The notes: generated by a model from the letters alone, not told the origin. A stretch of 64,000 nt of DNA from Corallococcus coralloides DSM 2259 (GCF_000255295.1 NC_017030.1:9770328-9834327), one strand, 5' to 3'; numbered from the stretch's first letter, positions 19,509 to 28,632 are shown. Program-made: numbers and translations.

Positions 19509-19970
19509 ATGTCCCTGTTCCGATGCATCCCCGCCGCGCTGCTGCTCCTGACGGCGTGCGCCTCCCCGGGCACGTCCATGGAGGAGGTGATGCGCCGCAC
19601 CGCGCCCCTGATGCCGAAGCGGCCGGATCCGCTGACCTACGGCACCCGGCCGGAGAACCCGGTGCGGGTGGGCTGGGGCGACAAGGGCGTGATGGCGTAC
19701 TTCAAGCTCTTGCGAGGCCCGCAGGGCCAGCCGGTGGCGTGGCGCCGCATGGGGGACTGCTGCGAGTTCACCGAGGTGGATGGCCAGGGCAATGGGAAGG
19801 GCCGGCTGTCCATCTTCGAAGTGACGTACGATGGGCTGGACACGCCGGTGGTGCTCTACGTGGACGCCTTCACCGGCGGGAACGTGTACGCGCCCTGGGG
19901 CTTCCTGCTGGAGGGCCAGGGCGACACGCCGCCGCCGTCCGGGACGGAGCCGGAGGTCATCGACCTGTAG
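19509..19970 (+). CDS. Small predicted lipoprotein
   Basis: 153 residues. The N-terminus 'MSLFRCIPAALLLLTAC' is a lipoprotein signal with the lipobox Cys near residue 17. The mature part is globular, with aromatic and Gly residues ('VRVGWGDKGVMAYFKLLRG', 'MGDCCEFTEVDGQGNGKGRLSIFEVTYDG') and no motif I recognise. GGAGG stands about 5 nt before ATG 19509. The upstream gap holds an inverted repeat, CCGTCCTTC (19364-19372) with GAAGGACGG (19420-19428), of unknown meaning. Confidence 0.72.
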   Translation: MSLFRCIPAALLLLTACASPGTSMEEVMRRTAPLMPKRPDPLTYGTRPENPVRVGWGDKGVMAYFKLLRGPQGQPVAWRRMGDCCEFTEVDGQGNGKGRLSIFEVTYDGLDTPVVLYVDAFTGGNVYAPWGFLLEGQGDTPPPSGTEPEVIDL

Positions 19971-20187
19971 GGGCCGCCCGCCAAACTCCTGAATCCGCGA
20001 AGTCGTGGGGACTCAAGCGACCCCCTTCCGAGCGGGGCCCGTCGTGCCTAGATGCAAGGGTCGACAGGAGTGTGACTTTCCCCCGGCTGTTGACCGTCAC
20101 GCTTACAACCTCCCCTCGTGCATGGGAGGTGCGGCCTTCTTGGCGCTGCGCTAAGCGTTCGACCGCTCTCCCGACGGAGGAGGAACC

Positions 20188-22902
20188 GTGGCGGCTGTGA
20201 AGAAGAAGCGTTGGCCGTATGTGCTGGGAGGCATCCTCGTCCTCCTGATCGCCATCGTGGCGGTGGTGCTGTGGCGCCTGGACGCCATCCTGCTGAAGAC
20301 GGCGCGCGACCAGGCCGCGACGTACTCGCAGAAGCTGGGGCGCCCCATCGAGATTGGCGACGTCTCCACGAAGCTCTTTCCCTACGTGGGCGCTCGCATC
20401 CAGAACGTCAGCGTGGGCGCCGCCGAGGGCGAGGACCTGCCGCTCGCGGAGGTGAAGGACGTGACCGTGAGCGTGGCGGCGATGCCGCTGCTCACCTCCA
20501 AGGGCAAGGACATCCGCGTGCAGGACGCGGAGGTGTCCGGGCTCACCGTGAACGTCCTCCGCCTGGCGGACGGCACCACCAACGTGCAGCGCCTCCAGGA
20601 GAAGCTGGCCGCGCAGCAGCCGAAGGAGGAGACGCCGGAGGAGGAATCGCAGCCCACGGACCTGTCGGGCGTGCACGTGGAGCGCGCGGCGCTCACCGAC
20701 GGCGTCATCCGCTTCGTGGACCGCACGGGCGGCGCCCAGGCGCGCGAGCTGGCGGTGAAGGACCTGGACATCGAGGTGAAGGACCTGCGCGTGGGCCAGC
20801 CGCTGAAGGTGGACCTGGCCGCGGCGGTGCTCGCGGACAAGCAGAACCTGAAGATGACGCTCGCCGCGGCGCCGCTGCCGGCGACGCTCATCCCCACGCC
20901 GGAGCAGGTGACGCTGAAGGCGGAGCACATCGACCTGTCGCCGCTGGGGCCGTTCCTGCCCCCGGACGTGGGGCTGCAGGCGGGCACGCTGGACGCGGAC
21001 TGGAAGGCGGACCTGGGCGGCGCGGTGCCCGGCGGCAAGGGCCCCACGAAGCTCGTGGGCGTCATCAAGGCGCTGGGCATGAAGTTCGCCGGCTCCGAGG
21101 GCGGCAAGGCGCTGGACGTGGTGCTCGACACGGACGTGGCGGGCGACATGGCCACGGGTGACCTGGCGCTGGACAAGCTGAAGCTGGACCTGGGCCCCGC
21201 GGCCATCACCGGCAAGGGCAAGGTGAAGGGGCTGCTCACGGACAAGCCCGCGGTGGAGGGCCTTGAGCTGGTGGGCCGCAACCTGGACCCCGCCGTGCTC
21301 GCCGAGTACTACCCGCCGCTGCGCAAGCAGCTCAACGGGATGATCGCCGGCCCCATTGGCCTGGACGTGCGCGGCAGCGGCACGCAGGAAGCGCAGGCCA
21401 TCAACATCGCGGTGGACCTGACGCCGGTGCGGCTGCGGGTGCCGGATCAGCTGACGAAGGAAGCCGGCGGCGCGATGAAGCTGAACGCGACGGTGACGGG
21501 CGCGGCGGCGAGCGGCGGCGCGCTGCGCTTCGACGCGAAGGCGGACCTCAACGGCGTGGACATGCGGCCGGGCCTGCTGGTGAACAAGGCGCCGGGGCAG
21601 CGGCTGGAGGTCGCGGCGGCGGGCACGTACGCGCCGGCGAAGACGGGCAGCGGGATGACGGTGAACGTCACCCGCATGAGCCTGGGCGCGCTGGAGGACA
21701 CGGTGACGGGCACCGCCACGGTGACGCTCGCGGGCACGGGCAAGAAGGCGACGACGACGTTCAAGGCGGACGTGAAGGCCGCGAAGCTGGATGCGGAGAA
21801 GTTGTTGATGAGCGAGGAGGAGGTCCTGGCGCGTAACGGCGGCAAGCCCCCGCCGGAGCCGCCACCGGGCGAGGCCAGCCGCTTCAACGGCTACCGGGGT
21901 GACATCCAGTTCGCCATCACGTCGCTGCGCTACACGGCGATGGACCTGTCCAACGTGACGGGCGTGGTGAAGATGGTGGACGACCTCATCACGGTGGAGA
22001 AGTTCTCGACGGGCATCTACGGCGGCAAGGTGGTGGCGGACGGGACGACCATCCGCCTGGGGCCCGCGCCGGAGGCCCGGCCCTTCACCGCGAAGGTGCA
22101 GGTGCAGGGCCTGGAGGTGGCGCAGGCGCTGGCGGCGCGTACGCCGAAGCAGGTGCTGACGGGCAAGTTCAACGGCAACGTGGACGTGCAGGGCGTGGGC
22201 TACACGCCGGAGAAGCTGCAGCAGACGCTGCTGGGCGGCATCAGCGGCAACCTGCTGGAGGGCACGTTCCTGGGCAAGGACCTGGTGTCGTCCGTGACGG
22301 GGCCGCTGGCCAAGGCGGTGCCCTTCGCGAAGGCGCTCAAGAGCGGCGACGTGACATCTCTGGGCGGGGACCTGCCCTTCAGCGTGACCATCAAGAACGG
22401 CGTGGCGCAGCTGAGCAAGCCCATCACCTGGACGCGGCCGGAGGCGGCGATGAGCTTCGACGGCGGCATCGGGCTGGACGGCACGCTGGACCTGACGGGC
22501 GGCGTGTCGCTGACGCCCGCGACCATCAAGACGCTGACGGTGGGCAAGGTGACGCCGACGGAGGCCATCCCGGTGGGGCTGAAGATCTCAGGCAAGGCGT
22601 GGAGCCCGGAGGTGACGGGCATCGACGTGAAGCCGGCGGCGACGACCATCCTGAAGCTGGCCGGAGGGGCCGCGCTGAGCGGTGTGCTGGGTGAGAAGGG
22701 CAAGGCCGTGGAGGACATCCTCACGGGCGGTCAGGACAAGGCCAAGGCCGAAGCGGAGGCGAAGCGCCAGGAGCTGGAGGCGCGCGCCAACGAGGAGAAG
22801 AAGAAGCTGGAGGAGCAGGCCCGCATCGAGCAGGAGAAGGCCAAGCAGCGCGCCGAGGAAGAGGCGAAGAAGCGCCTCAAGGGCATCTTCGGCGGGAAGT
22901 AG
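20188..22902 (+). CDS. AsmA family protein
   Basis: 904 residues. One N-terminal transmembrane helix (about 9-31) is followed by the AsmA N-terminal pattern 'LGRPIEIGDVSTKLFPYVGARIQNVSVG', long beta-rich repeats with many 'LTV', 'VKDLDIEV' strands, and the C-terminal AsmA block 'GISGNLLEGTFLGKDL'. AsmA-like proteins form periplasm-spanning hydrophobic grooves that move phospholipids between membranes. The last 60 residues are an unusual Glu/Lys/Ala coiled coil ('KAEAEAKRQELEARANEE') not typical of AsmA. GTG 20188 is preceded by GGAGGAGG. A hairpin follows at 22929-22960. Confidence 0.88.
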   Translation: MAAVKKKRWPYVLGGILVLLIAIVAVVLWRLDAILLKTARDQAATYSQKLGRPIEIGDVSTKLFPYVGARIQNVSVGAAEGEDLPLAEVKDVTVSVAAMPLLTSKGKDIRVQDAEVSGLTVNVLRLADGTTNVQRLQEKLAAQQPKEETPEEESQPTDLSGVHVERAALTDGVIRFVDRTGGAQARELAVKDLDIEVKDLRVGQPLKVDLAAAVLADKQNLKMTLAAAPLPATLIPTPEQVTLKAEHIDLSPLGPFLPPDVGLQAGTLDADWKADLGGAVPGGKGPTKLVGVIKALGMKFAGSEGGKALDVVLDTDVAGDMATGDLALDKLKLDLGPAAITGKGKVKGLLTDKPAVEGLELVGRNLDPAVLAEYYPPLRKQLNGMIAGPIGLDVRGSGTQEAQAINIAVDLTPVRLRVPDQLTKEAGGAMKLNATVTGAAASGGALRFDAKADLNGVDMRPGLLVNKAPGQRLEVAAAGTYAPAKTGSGMTVNVTRMSLGALEDTVTGTATVTLAGTGKKATTTFKADVKAAKLDAEKLLMSEEEVLARNGGKPPPEPPPGEASRFNGYRGDIQFAITSLRYTAMDLSNVTGVVKMVDDLITVEKFSTGIYGGKVVADGTTIRLGPAPEARPFTAKVQVQGLEVAQALAARTPKQVLTGKFNGNVDVQGVGYTPEKLQQTLLGGISGNLLEGTFLGKDLVSSVTGPLAKAVPFAKALKSGDVTSLGGDLPFSVTIKNGVAQLSKPITWTRPEAAMSFDGGIGLDGTLDLTGGVSLTPATIKTLTVGKVTPTEAIPVGLKISGKAWSPEVTGIDVKPAATTILKLAGGAALSGVLGEKGKAVEDILTGGQDKAKAEAEAKRQELEARANEEKKKLEEQARIEQEKAKQRAEEEAKKRLKGIFGGK

Positions 22903-22928
22903 GCACCGGAGGGGCTTGGCATCACTCG

Positions 22929-22960
22929 CGCCGCGAGGTTCCCCCGGGAGCTTCGCGGCG
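22929..22960 (+). terminator. Possible terminator after asmA-like gene
   Basis: CGCCGCGA (22929-22936) pairs with TCGCGGCG (22953-22960) in a perfect 8-bp stem. It is followed within a few bases by CTGTTTC. It would separate the asmA-like gene from the ATPase operon starting at 23000. Confidence 0.5.
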
Positions 22961-22999
22961 TGGCTGTTTCAGGGGCTGACGTCGTAAGGTGGGTGGACG

Positions 23000-24163
23000 A
23001 TGCCGACGCTGGAGCGGATTGAAATCGCGGGGTTCAAGTCCATCAAGGAGATGGCGCTCGACCTGCGTCCCATCAACGTCCTGATTGGCGCGAACGGCGC
23101 GGGGAAGAGCAATTTCATCTCCGTGTTTACGCTGCTCCAGCGGATGCGAGAAGGGCGGCTTCAACAGCACGTCGCGCAGGCAGGTGGGGCGGACAGCCTG
23201 CTGCACTACGGGCGGAAGCAGACGCCTCAGACCGGACTCAAGCTCGTCTTTTCGCAGCAGGCCACGCACCGATTCGAACTGGCGCCCACCGATGAGGACT
23301 CGTTCATCATCACCAACGAGTCCATCACTTCATCACACAGCAACAACGCCAAGCCGCTCCCCCTTGCCACAGAGCAGCGGCCCCAGCGAGAGGCCACCTG
23401 GTCACACGCGCGCACGCAGCTCCGCGATGAGATTCTTGCTGAGGTCGGGAAACTGGGATCCCCAGCGCTTCAGAGCGCACTTGATGAGGCCAAGCGTTTT
23501 TTCGCTCTGATCGGCAGGCTCTTCGACGGGCTCAAGGTCTATCACTTTCAGGACACAAGCCCAGGCGCGCGCCTGAAGCAGACCCAGCACATCGACGACA
23601 ACGAAGCCCTCCGCGCGGATGCTTCGAACCTCGCTGCGTTTCTTTATCTCCTTCGAGAGAAACACCCCGACAGTTACCGCCGCATCGTGGCGACAGTCCG
23701 GCTCGCGGCGCCCTACTTCGACGACTTCCGACTACGCCCCAACCCACTCAACGAACAGAAGATCCTGCTCGAATGGTCCGAGCGTGACTCCGACGACTAC
23801 TTCAACGCGCACGCGCTTTCGGACGGGACGCTTCGCTTCATCTGTCTCGCGACGCTCCTGCTCCAGCCAGAACTTCCGCCGATGATCATCATCGACGAGC
23901 CAGAGCTGGGCCTGCACCCCTACGCAATCCAGCTCCTCGCGGGCATGGTTCGGAGTGCATCCCAGAAGTCACAGATCATCCTCTCCACCCAGTCCGTGAC
24001 GCTGGTGAATCAGTTCACTCCGGAAGACCTCGTCATCGTGGATCGCCAGGACCGGGCATCCACCTTCCACCGTCCCACCCCGGAGGAAACCGCTTCTTGG
24101 CTGGAGAGCTACAGCCTGGGGGAACTCTGGGAGAAGAACGTCCTGGGTGGCCGTCCGGGCTGA
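23000..24163 (+). CDS. OLD-like AAA/ABC ATPase (first gene of candidate defence operon)
   Basis: 387 residues of the RecF/SMC-like ATPase class: N-terminal 'LERIEIAGFKSIKEM', Walker A 'GANGAGKS' (30-37), an ABC-type signature region near 'ALSDGTLRFICLATLL', Walker B 'MIIIDEPELGLHP' (Asp299/Glu300) and the His switch region 'ILSTQSVTLVNQF'. In anti-phage systems such ATPases sense infection and activate a linked nuclease. The next gene starts 3 nt later and encodes a DUF4276 protein, so the pair resembles a split OLD-type ATPase plus TOPRIM-like effector. The third gene is a shortened relative of this one. The lower local G/C suggests gain by transfer. Confidence 0.88.
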   Translation: MPTLERIEIAGFKSIKEMALDLRPINVLIGANGAGKSNFISVFTLLQRMREGRLQQHVAQAGGADSLLHYGRKQTPQTGLKLVFSQQATHRFELAPTDEDSFIITNESITSSHSNNAKPLPLATEQRPQREATWSHARTQLRDEILAEVGKLGSPALQSALDEAKRFFALIGRLFDGLKVYHFQDTSPGARLKQTQHIDDNEALRADASNLAAFLYLLREKHPDSYRRIVATVRLAAPYFDDFRLRPNPLNEQKILLEWSERDSDDYFNAHALSDGTLRFICLATLLLQPELPPMIIIDEPELGLHPYAIQLLAGMVRSASQKSQIILSTQSVTLVNQFTPEDLVIVDRQDRASTFHRPTPEETASWLESYSLGELWEKNVLGGRPG

Positions 24164-24166
24164 GCC

Positions 24167-24829
24167 ATGAAGCGCATCCTCATCCTCGTTGAGGGGCAGA
24201 CCGAGGAGACCTTCGTCCGCGAAGTGCTCGCGCCCCATCTGCTTCGCCTGGGACTGGCGCTCATCCCGCGTCTGGTGGTCACCAAGTACGTCAAGGAAGG
24301 TGGCAGCTTCAAAGGCGGTGTTCCCCAGTATGCGCTCGTGCAGGGAGACCTGCGGCGACTGCTTGGCGACACCGGGGCCGCGTGCGTGACGTCGATGCTC
24401 GACTACTACGGCCTGCCCAAGGACTTCCCCGGACTCACGACCCGTCCCCAGGGTAGCTGTTACGCGCGCGTCGACCATGTGGAACGCGCCTTCGCCGAGG
24501 ACATCGGCCATCGCGGCTTCCTTCCCCACCTGGTGCTGCACGAGTTCGAGGCATTGCTGTTCACCGACCCTGGCCAGTGCTCCATCTCCTTTTCCACCGA
24601 GGAGATCACGAAGCTCCAGGCCATCCGCGCCAACGTGCAGTCTCCTGAGGAGATCAACGAGCATCCAGACACGGCTCCCTCGAAGCGCGTCCTGGCTGTT
24701 TCGCCCGGCTACCAGAAGACCCTGCACGGCCCGCTGGCGGTGATGAGCATCGGGCTTCCCGCAATCCGCGCCGCGTGTCCCCACTTCGCCCAGTGGCTGT
24801 CGAAGCTCGAAGCCCTCGCGGAGAAATAG
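24167..24829 (+). CDS. DUF4276 family protein, TOPRIM-like candidate effector
   Basis: About 220 residues with the family's landmarks: 'ILVEGQTEETFVREVLAPHL' at the N-terminus, 'TSMLDYYGLPKDFPG' and 'LVLHEFEALLFTDP'. The conserved Glu of 'VEGQTE' and the Asp of 'LDYY' fit the acidic layout of a TOPRIM-type metal-binding site, which would make this the nuclease-like partner of the upstream ATPase. DUF4276 genes commonly sit next to such ATPases, and the function is not firmly established. It begins 3 nt after the ATPase stop and is followed 10 nt later by the degenerate ATPase homologue, so the three are almost certainly one transcript. Confidence 0.85.
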   Translation: MKRILILVEGQTEETFVREVLAPHLLRLGLALIPRLVVTKYVKEGGSFKGGVPQYALVQGDLRRLLGDTGAACVTSMLDYYGLPKDFPGLTTRPQGSCYARVDHVERAFAEDIGHRGFLPHLVLHEFEALLFTDPGQCSISFSTEEITKLQAIRANVQSPEEINEHPDTAPSKRVLAVSPGYQKTLHGPLAVMSIGLPAIRAACPHFAQWLSKLEALAEK

Positions 24830-24839
24830 GCTCGCGGCC

Positions 24840-25511
24840 ATGTCCAACCGGCTCACGCGCATCCAGGCCGAGGGCCTGCGCTCGCTGCGCGACTTCGTGC
24901 CGAGGCCCCGGCTGACGGTCCTCGTGGATCCGGAAGGTTCGGCCATGCGCGACCTGGTGACCTTCTTCGCGCTGCTGCGCGAACTGGCCTTCGGCCGGCT
25001 TCAACAGACGCAGTTGCTGGACGCGGTGGACGGCCCCGTGACGCTGGTGCTGGGCGTCGATGACGACGACTACAGCGTGACGCTGCGGCGCTTTCCGGAT
25101 GGCCGGTGGCGCGTCGTCCAGGAAGAACTGTCCCTGCTCGCGGGGATATCGATCCCCTTCGTGGAGCCTGGCTCGTCTCGCGAGGAGGCCGTGCTCTCCA
25201 CGTTTCCTCCCGGGCCCACCGTCCGCATGGGCGACACGGAAGCTGCCTGGCTGGGGGAGATTGCCGACAGTGCGTCGCGGGCGATGAACGGCTTCCTGCG
25301 TGGCTTCCGCGTCCAGCCCGCGGAGTCCTTCGACGCGAACGTCCCGTTCCTCTTCCTGGAGGAACGGGACGTGGACCTGCCCTCGAATGCCGTCTGGGAC
25401 CGGGTCCAGGCCGCTCGCGCGGCGTCCTCTCGGGTCCCCGTGCTGCTATGCACCCCGTCGGTGGCCCTGGCGGACGCCTTCGACCTGGAAGACGTCCTGC
25501 GCGTGGGCTGA
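24840..25511 (+). CDS. Shortened ATPase-like protein lacking Walker A
   Basis: 223 residues. Its N-terminus aligns without gaps to the ATPase at 23000: 'LTRIQAEGLRSLRDF' against 'LERIEIAGFKSIKEM', and 'FFALLRELAFGRLQQ' against 'VFTLLQRMREGRLQQ'. Where that ATPase has 'GANGAGKS' at residues 30-37, this protein has 'DPEGSAM', so it cannot bind ATP in the usual way. The C-terminus 'VLLCTPSVALADAFDLEDVLRV' matches 'IILSTQSVTLVNQFTPEDLVIV', while the middle, including Walker B, is shortened. It may be a regulatory pseudo-ATPase subunit for the operon, or a decaying duplicate. The frame is intact with no stop. Confidence 0.75.
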   Translation: MSNRLTRIQAEGLRSLRDFVPRPRLTVLVDPEGSAMRDLVTFFALLRELAFGRLQQTQLLDAVDGPVTLVLGVDDDDYSVTLRRFPDGRWRVVQEELSLLAGISIPFVEPGSSREEAVLSTFPPGPTVRMGDTEAAWLGEIADSASRAMNGFLRGFRVQPAESFDANVPFLFLEERDVDLPSNAVWDRVQAARAASSRVPVLLCTPSVALADAFDLEDVLRVG

Positions 25512-25515
25512 ACCG

Positions 25516-26295
25516 CTACTGCCCTCCGGCGGCGCGCGTGTCCCAGCCTCCACCGATGGGCCCACCCCGGGGACCACCCGCACCGCGCGGGTTCATGTCG
25601 TCGCGGCGCATCTGCTGGTACTGCGTCATCTGCTCCGCGCTGAGCACCTTCTGCATCTCCGCATCGGTCTGCGTGCGCAGGTCGCGCATCTGCTGGCGCA
25701 TGTCACGTCCCGGCCGGCCTCCCGCCATCGCCGACGACAGCTCCTGGCGCTTCGCGTCCTCGGCCTGCATCGCCTTCGTCAGCGCCTGCTCCTGGCTGTA
25801 GTTGAGCCCCGCGCTGCGGATGAAGGTCTTGATGCGCTCGGAGCGCTCGGTCTCCGCCTGCACGCGCATCTGGTCCACCTGCTGCTGCCACTGCTGGCGC
25901 TGCTCGGTGCGCTGCTCATCCTGCACCGTGCGCATCAGCTCCTTCAGCGACTGCTTCGCGCTGTCGTTGGTCAGAGCCTCGCCCACCATCACGCCGCGTA
26001 GTTCCTCACGCAGCTTCGCGACCTCCGCCTCCAGGCCCGCGGGCGGAGGACCGCCCGTGCCAGCCGAGGCCGTGCCGCCGCCCTGCTCGAAGGCCATCAT
26101 CCGCCGGGACAGCAGCTGCACCGTCTCCTCCAGCGCCTTCACGCGGTTCTGGAGCGCCCGCACGTCCGCCGTCGAGTCCTGCACGCGGGGCGCCTCCTGG
26201 ACGACAGGGGCCTCCGACTTCCCAGGCCCCCACAGGGCCACACCGAGTGCCAGCGAAGCCATCCCCACCGATGCGATGCCGAGAATGCGGTTCAT
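25516..26295 (-). CDS. Periplasmic coiled-coil protein, Spy/CpxP-like in part
   Basis: About 259 residues. An N-terminal hydrophobic segment ('ILGIASVGMASLALGVALWG') is a signal or anchor. A coiled coil (about 45-75) is followed by a Gln/Glu/Arg-rich helical region with 'SAEQMTQYQQM', similar to the LTxxQ repeats of Spy/CpxP periplasmic chaperones and heavy-metal-resistance proteins. The C-terminus is Gly/Arg/Pro-rich and disordered. ATG 26295 follows AGGAG. The gene is convergent with the ATPase operon, ending only 5 bp from it, so it is probably not part of that system. Confidence 0.65.
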   Translation of the reverse strand: MNRILGIASVGMASLALGVALWGPGKSEAPVVQEAPRVQDSTADVRALQNRVKALEETVQLLSRRMMAFEQGGGTASAGTGGPPPAGLEAEVAKLREELRGVMVGEALTNDSAKQSLKELMRTVQDEQRTEQRQQWQQQVDQMRVQAETERSERIKTFIRSAGLNYSQEQALTKAMQAEDAKRQELSSAMAGGRPGRDMRQQMRDLRTQTDAEMQKVLSAEQMTQYQQMRRDDMNPRGAGGPRGGPIGGGWDTRAAGGQ

Positions 26296-26474
26296 GATGC
26301 TCTCCTGGACGGAACTCCCGGCCGCGTATTCCATCGCGCCCCCGAAGCTCCGCCCTGCGCCTGCATCCTCCCACCCTGCCCGCCTCCCGGGGAACCGTCC
26401 TGCGACGCGCGCCTGCCTGCCCTCCGTGTCGCGAGCGTTGACCTCCTCCTGCGGGACACGGAGAGTCCCCCGCC

Positions 26475-28126
26475 ATGACGCTCCGTCCCATCACTGAAGT
26501 CGGCGCCGAGCTGGGTCTCGCGCCGGAAGACGTCCTCCCCTGGGGCCGCGACCGCGCGAAGGTGTCGCTGGACGCCCTGGGCCGCGGCTCGCGCCAGGGC
26601 CGCATGGTGCTGGTGTCGGCCATCAACCCCACGCCCCCGGGCGAGGGCAAGACGACCATGTCGGTCGCGCTGGCCATGGGGCTGCGCAAGCGGGGCCGCA
26701 AGGCGGTGGCGGCGCTGCGCGAGCCATCCCTGGGGCCCGTCTTCGGCGTGAAGGGCGGCGGCACCGGCGGCGGGCAGGCGAGCCTGGAGCCGGCGGCGGA
26801 CATCAACCTGCACTTCACCGGCGACCTGCACGCCATCACCAGCGCGCACAACCTGCTGTCCGCGCTGGTGGACAACGCCGTGTACTACGGCCACCCGGTG
26901 GCGCTGGAGGGCACGCGGGTGCGCTGGCGCCGCGCGATGGACATGAACGACCGGTTCCTGCGCAACGTCATCGTGGGGCTGGGCGGCAAGGCGCACGGCG
27001 TGCCGCGCGAGACGTCCTCGACATCACGGCCGCCAGCGAGGTGATGGCCATCCTGGCGCTGGCGGAGAACCTGAAGGACCTGGAGGCGCGGCTGGGGCGC
27101 ATCGTGGTGGGGCAGGCGCCGGACGGCTCGCCGGTGCGCGCGAACGACGTGAACGCGGCGGCGTCCATGGTGGCGCTGCTGAAGGACGCGCTGATGCCCA
27201 ACCTCGCCCAGACGCGCGAGGGCGGGCCGGCCATCGTCCACGCGGGGCCGTTCGGCAACATCGCGCACGGATGCTCGTCGGTGGTGGGCACGCGGCTGGC
27301 GCTCGCGTACGCGGACGAGGTGGTGACGGAGGCGGGCTTCGGCTTCGACCTGGGCGCGGAGAAGTTCCTGGACATCAAGTGCAGGAGCGCGGGCGTGTGG
27401 CCCCGGGGCGTGATGCTGGTGGTGACGCTGCGGGCGCTGAAGCACCACGGCGGCGCTGCGGCGGCAAAGGTGGCGGATCCGGACCGGGAGGCGCTCCTGA
27501 AGGGCTTCAACCACCTGGAGAAGCACCTGGAGTCGGTGGCGGCGTTCGGCCTGCCGGCGGTGCTGTGCGTGAACCGGTTCCCGCAGGACACGGAAGCCGA
27601 GCTGGACGAACTGCGTGCGTTCGCGAAGGCGAGGGGCGTGGGCATTGCCGTATGCGACGGCTTCGGCAAGGGCGGCGAGGGTTCGCTGGAGCTGGCGGAC
27701 ACGGTGCTGGCGATGCTGGACGCGACGGACGCGGCGCCGCCGAAGCCGCGCTTCCTCTACGAGCTGGAGCAGACGCCGGAGGAGAAGATCCGCGCCATCG
27801 CGCGCACGGTGTACGGCGCGGACGACGTGGCCTTCACGCCAGGGGCGCGCAAGGACCTGGAGACGGCGCGAGCGCTGGGAGGCGCGGGGCTGCCGGTGTG
27901 CATGGCGAAGACGCACCTGTCCCTGTCGGACGACCCGGCGAAGACGGGCCGGCCCCGGGGCTTCACGTTGACGGTGCGAGAGGTGCGCCTGTCCGCGGGA
28001 GCAGGCTTCCTGGTGGCGCTGACCGGAGAGCTGCTCACCATGCCGGGCCTGCCGCGCGAGCCCGCCGCCCGCCGCGTCACGGTCCATCCGGACGGCAGCA
28101 TCACGGGCCTGATGCAGGGCGAGTGA
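26475..28126 (+). pseudogene. fhs: Formate-tetrahydrofolate ligase with a single frameshift
   Basis: The two halves together make a full-length formyltetrahydrofolate synthetase of about 550 residues, which ligates formate to THF using ATP. The first part (26475-27014) has the P-loop 'TPPGEGKTTMSVALAMGL' and 'EPSLGPVFGVKGGGTGGG'. The second, in another frame, continues exactly with 'DITAASEVMAILALAENL' and keeps 'HAGPFGNIAHGCSS', 'TEAGFGFDLGAEKF' and the C-terminus. The break is at about 27012-27015: after 'GGKAHGVPRE' one base appears to be missing. Everything else is intact, so either a sequencing or assembly error or a very recent mutation is likely. Confidence 0.85.
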
Positions 28127-28195
28127 CGTCAGAGGTAGGGCCTGGCGTCTCCCGTCTTCTCTCGACGGGAGCACGCTGCCCGACTGAGGCGCATC

Positions 28196-28546
28196 CTACT
28201 TGCGGCGGACGCGGGGGGCGAGCGCCCGTGGCCGCACTGCCTTGCGGCGGGCGGGGGCCGGCACCAGTTGCAGGCGACAGCCCAGCGCGGCGGCCAGCTT
28301 CGTGACCGTCGACAGCGTAGGGTTCGCCGAAGGGGCCGTGAACAGGCGGCGCACGACCTCCGGCGGGGTCTCCGCCTTCCGAGCCAGGTCCGCCTTGCTC
28401 AGTCCGGCCTCCTCGCGCCGCGCATCCAGGGCGCGGATCAGCTTGTCAGCCGCATCCACTTCGGCACGCGCCTTCGCGTACGCCTCCGCGAAGGCCGGGC
28501 GCTTGAGCTTCTTCTCGAAGTAACGGTCGAATCCCGTGGGGGTCAT
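28196..28546 (-). CDS. HigA/XRE-type helix-turn-helix protein, orphan antitoxin-like
   Basis: About 116 residues. The helix-turn-helix region is 'GLSKADLARKAETPPEVVRRLF' followed by 'NPTLSTVTKLAAALGCRLQLV', the typical XRE/HigA layout of short antitoxins. The N-terminal helix resembles the dimerisation/toxin-binding part. No RelE/HigB-like toxin gene is adjacent on either side, so it appears to be an orphan antitoxin or solitary regulator. GGAG lies before ATG 28546. Two palindromes immediately upstream (28572-28593 and 28595-28605) are likely autoregulatory sites. Confidence 0.75.
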   Translation of the reverse strand: MTPTGFDRYFEKKLKRPAFAEAYAKARAEVDAADKLIRALDARREEAGLSKADLARKAETPPEVVRRLFTAPSANPTLSTVTKLAAALGCRLQLVPAPARRKAVRPRALAPRVRRK

Positions 28547-28571
28547 GGCAGGGCTCCAGGCTTCAATCCGG

Positions 28572-28605
28572 GGCGTAGCATACAAGTTACGCCTGACGCG
28601 GCGTC
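28572..28605. promoter_or_regulatory. Paired palindromes upstream of XRE gene, likely operator
   Basis: GGCGTA (28572-28577) and TACGCC (28588-28593) form an inverted repeat around the A/T-rich 'GCATACAAGT'. Directly next to it is GACGC-G-GCGTC (28595-28605). Both lie within 60 bp upstream of the HigA-like start, on what reads as 'TTGTATGCT' in the gene's direction (a possible -10 region). Antitoxin regulators usually bind such sites in their own promoters; binding here is inferred. Confidence 0.5.
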
Positions 28606-28632
28606 CTGACAGCCCCCCGTCCACAATGCACG

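Noticed and set aside
23000-24829. Calling the ATPase/DUF4276 pair a PARIS system.
   Set aside because: The second protein has the DUF4276 pattern 'HEFEALLF', not the DUF4435 type used by the PARIS effector, and the third gene has no counterpart there.
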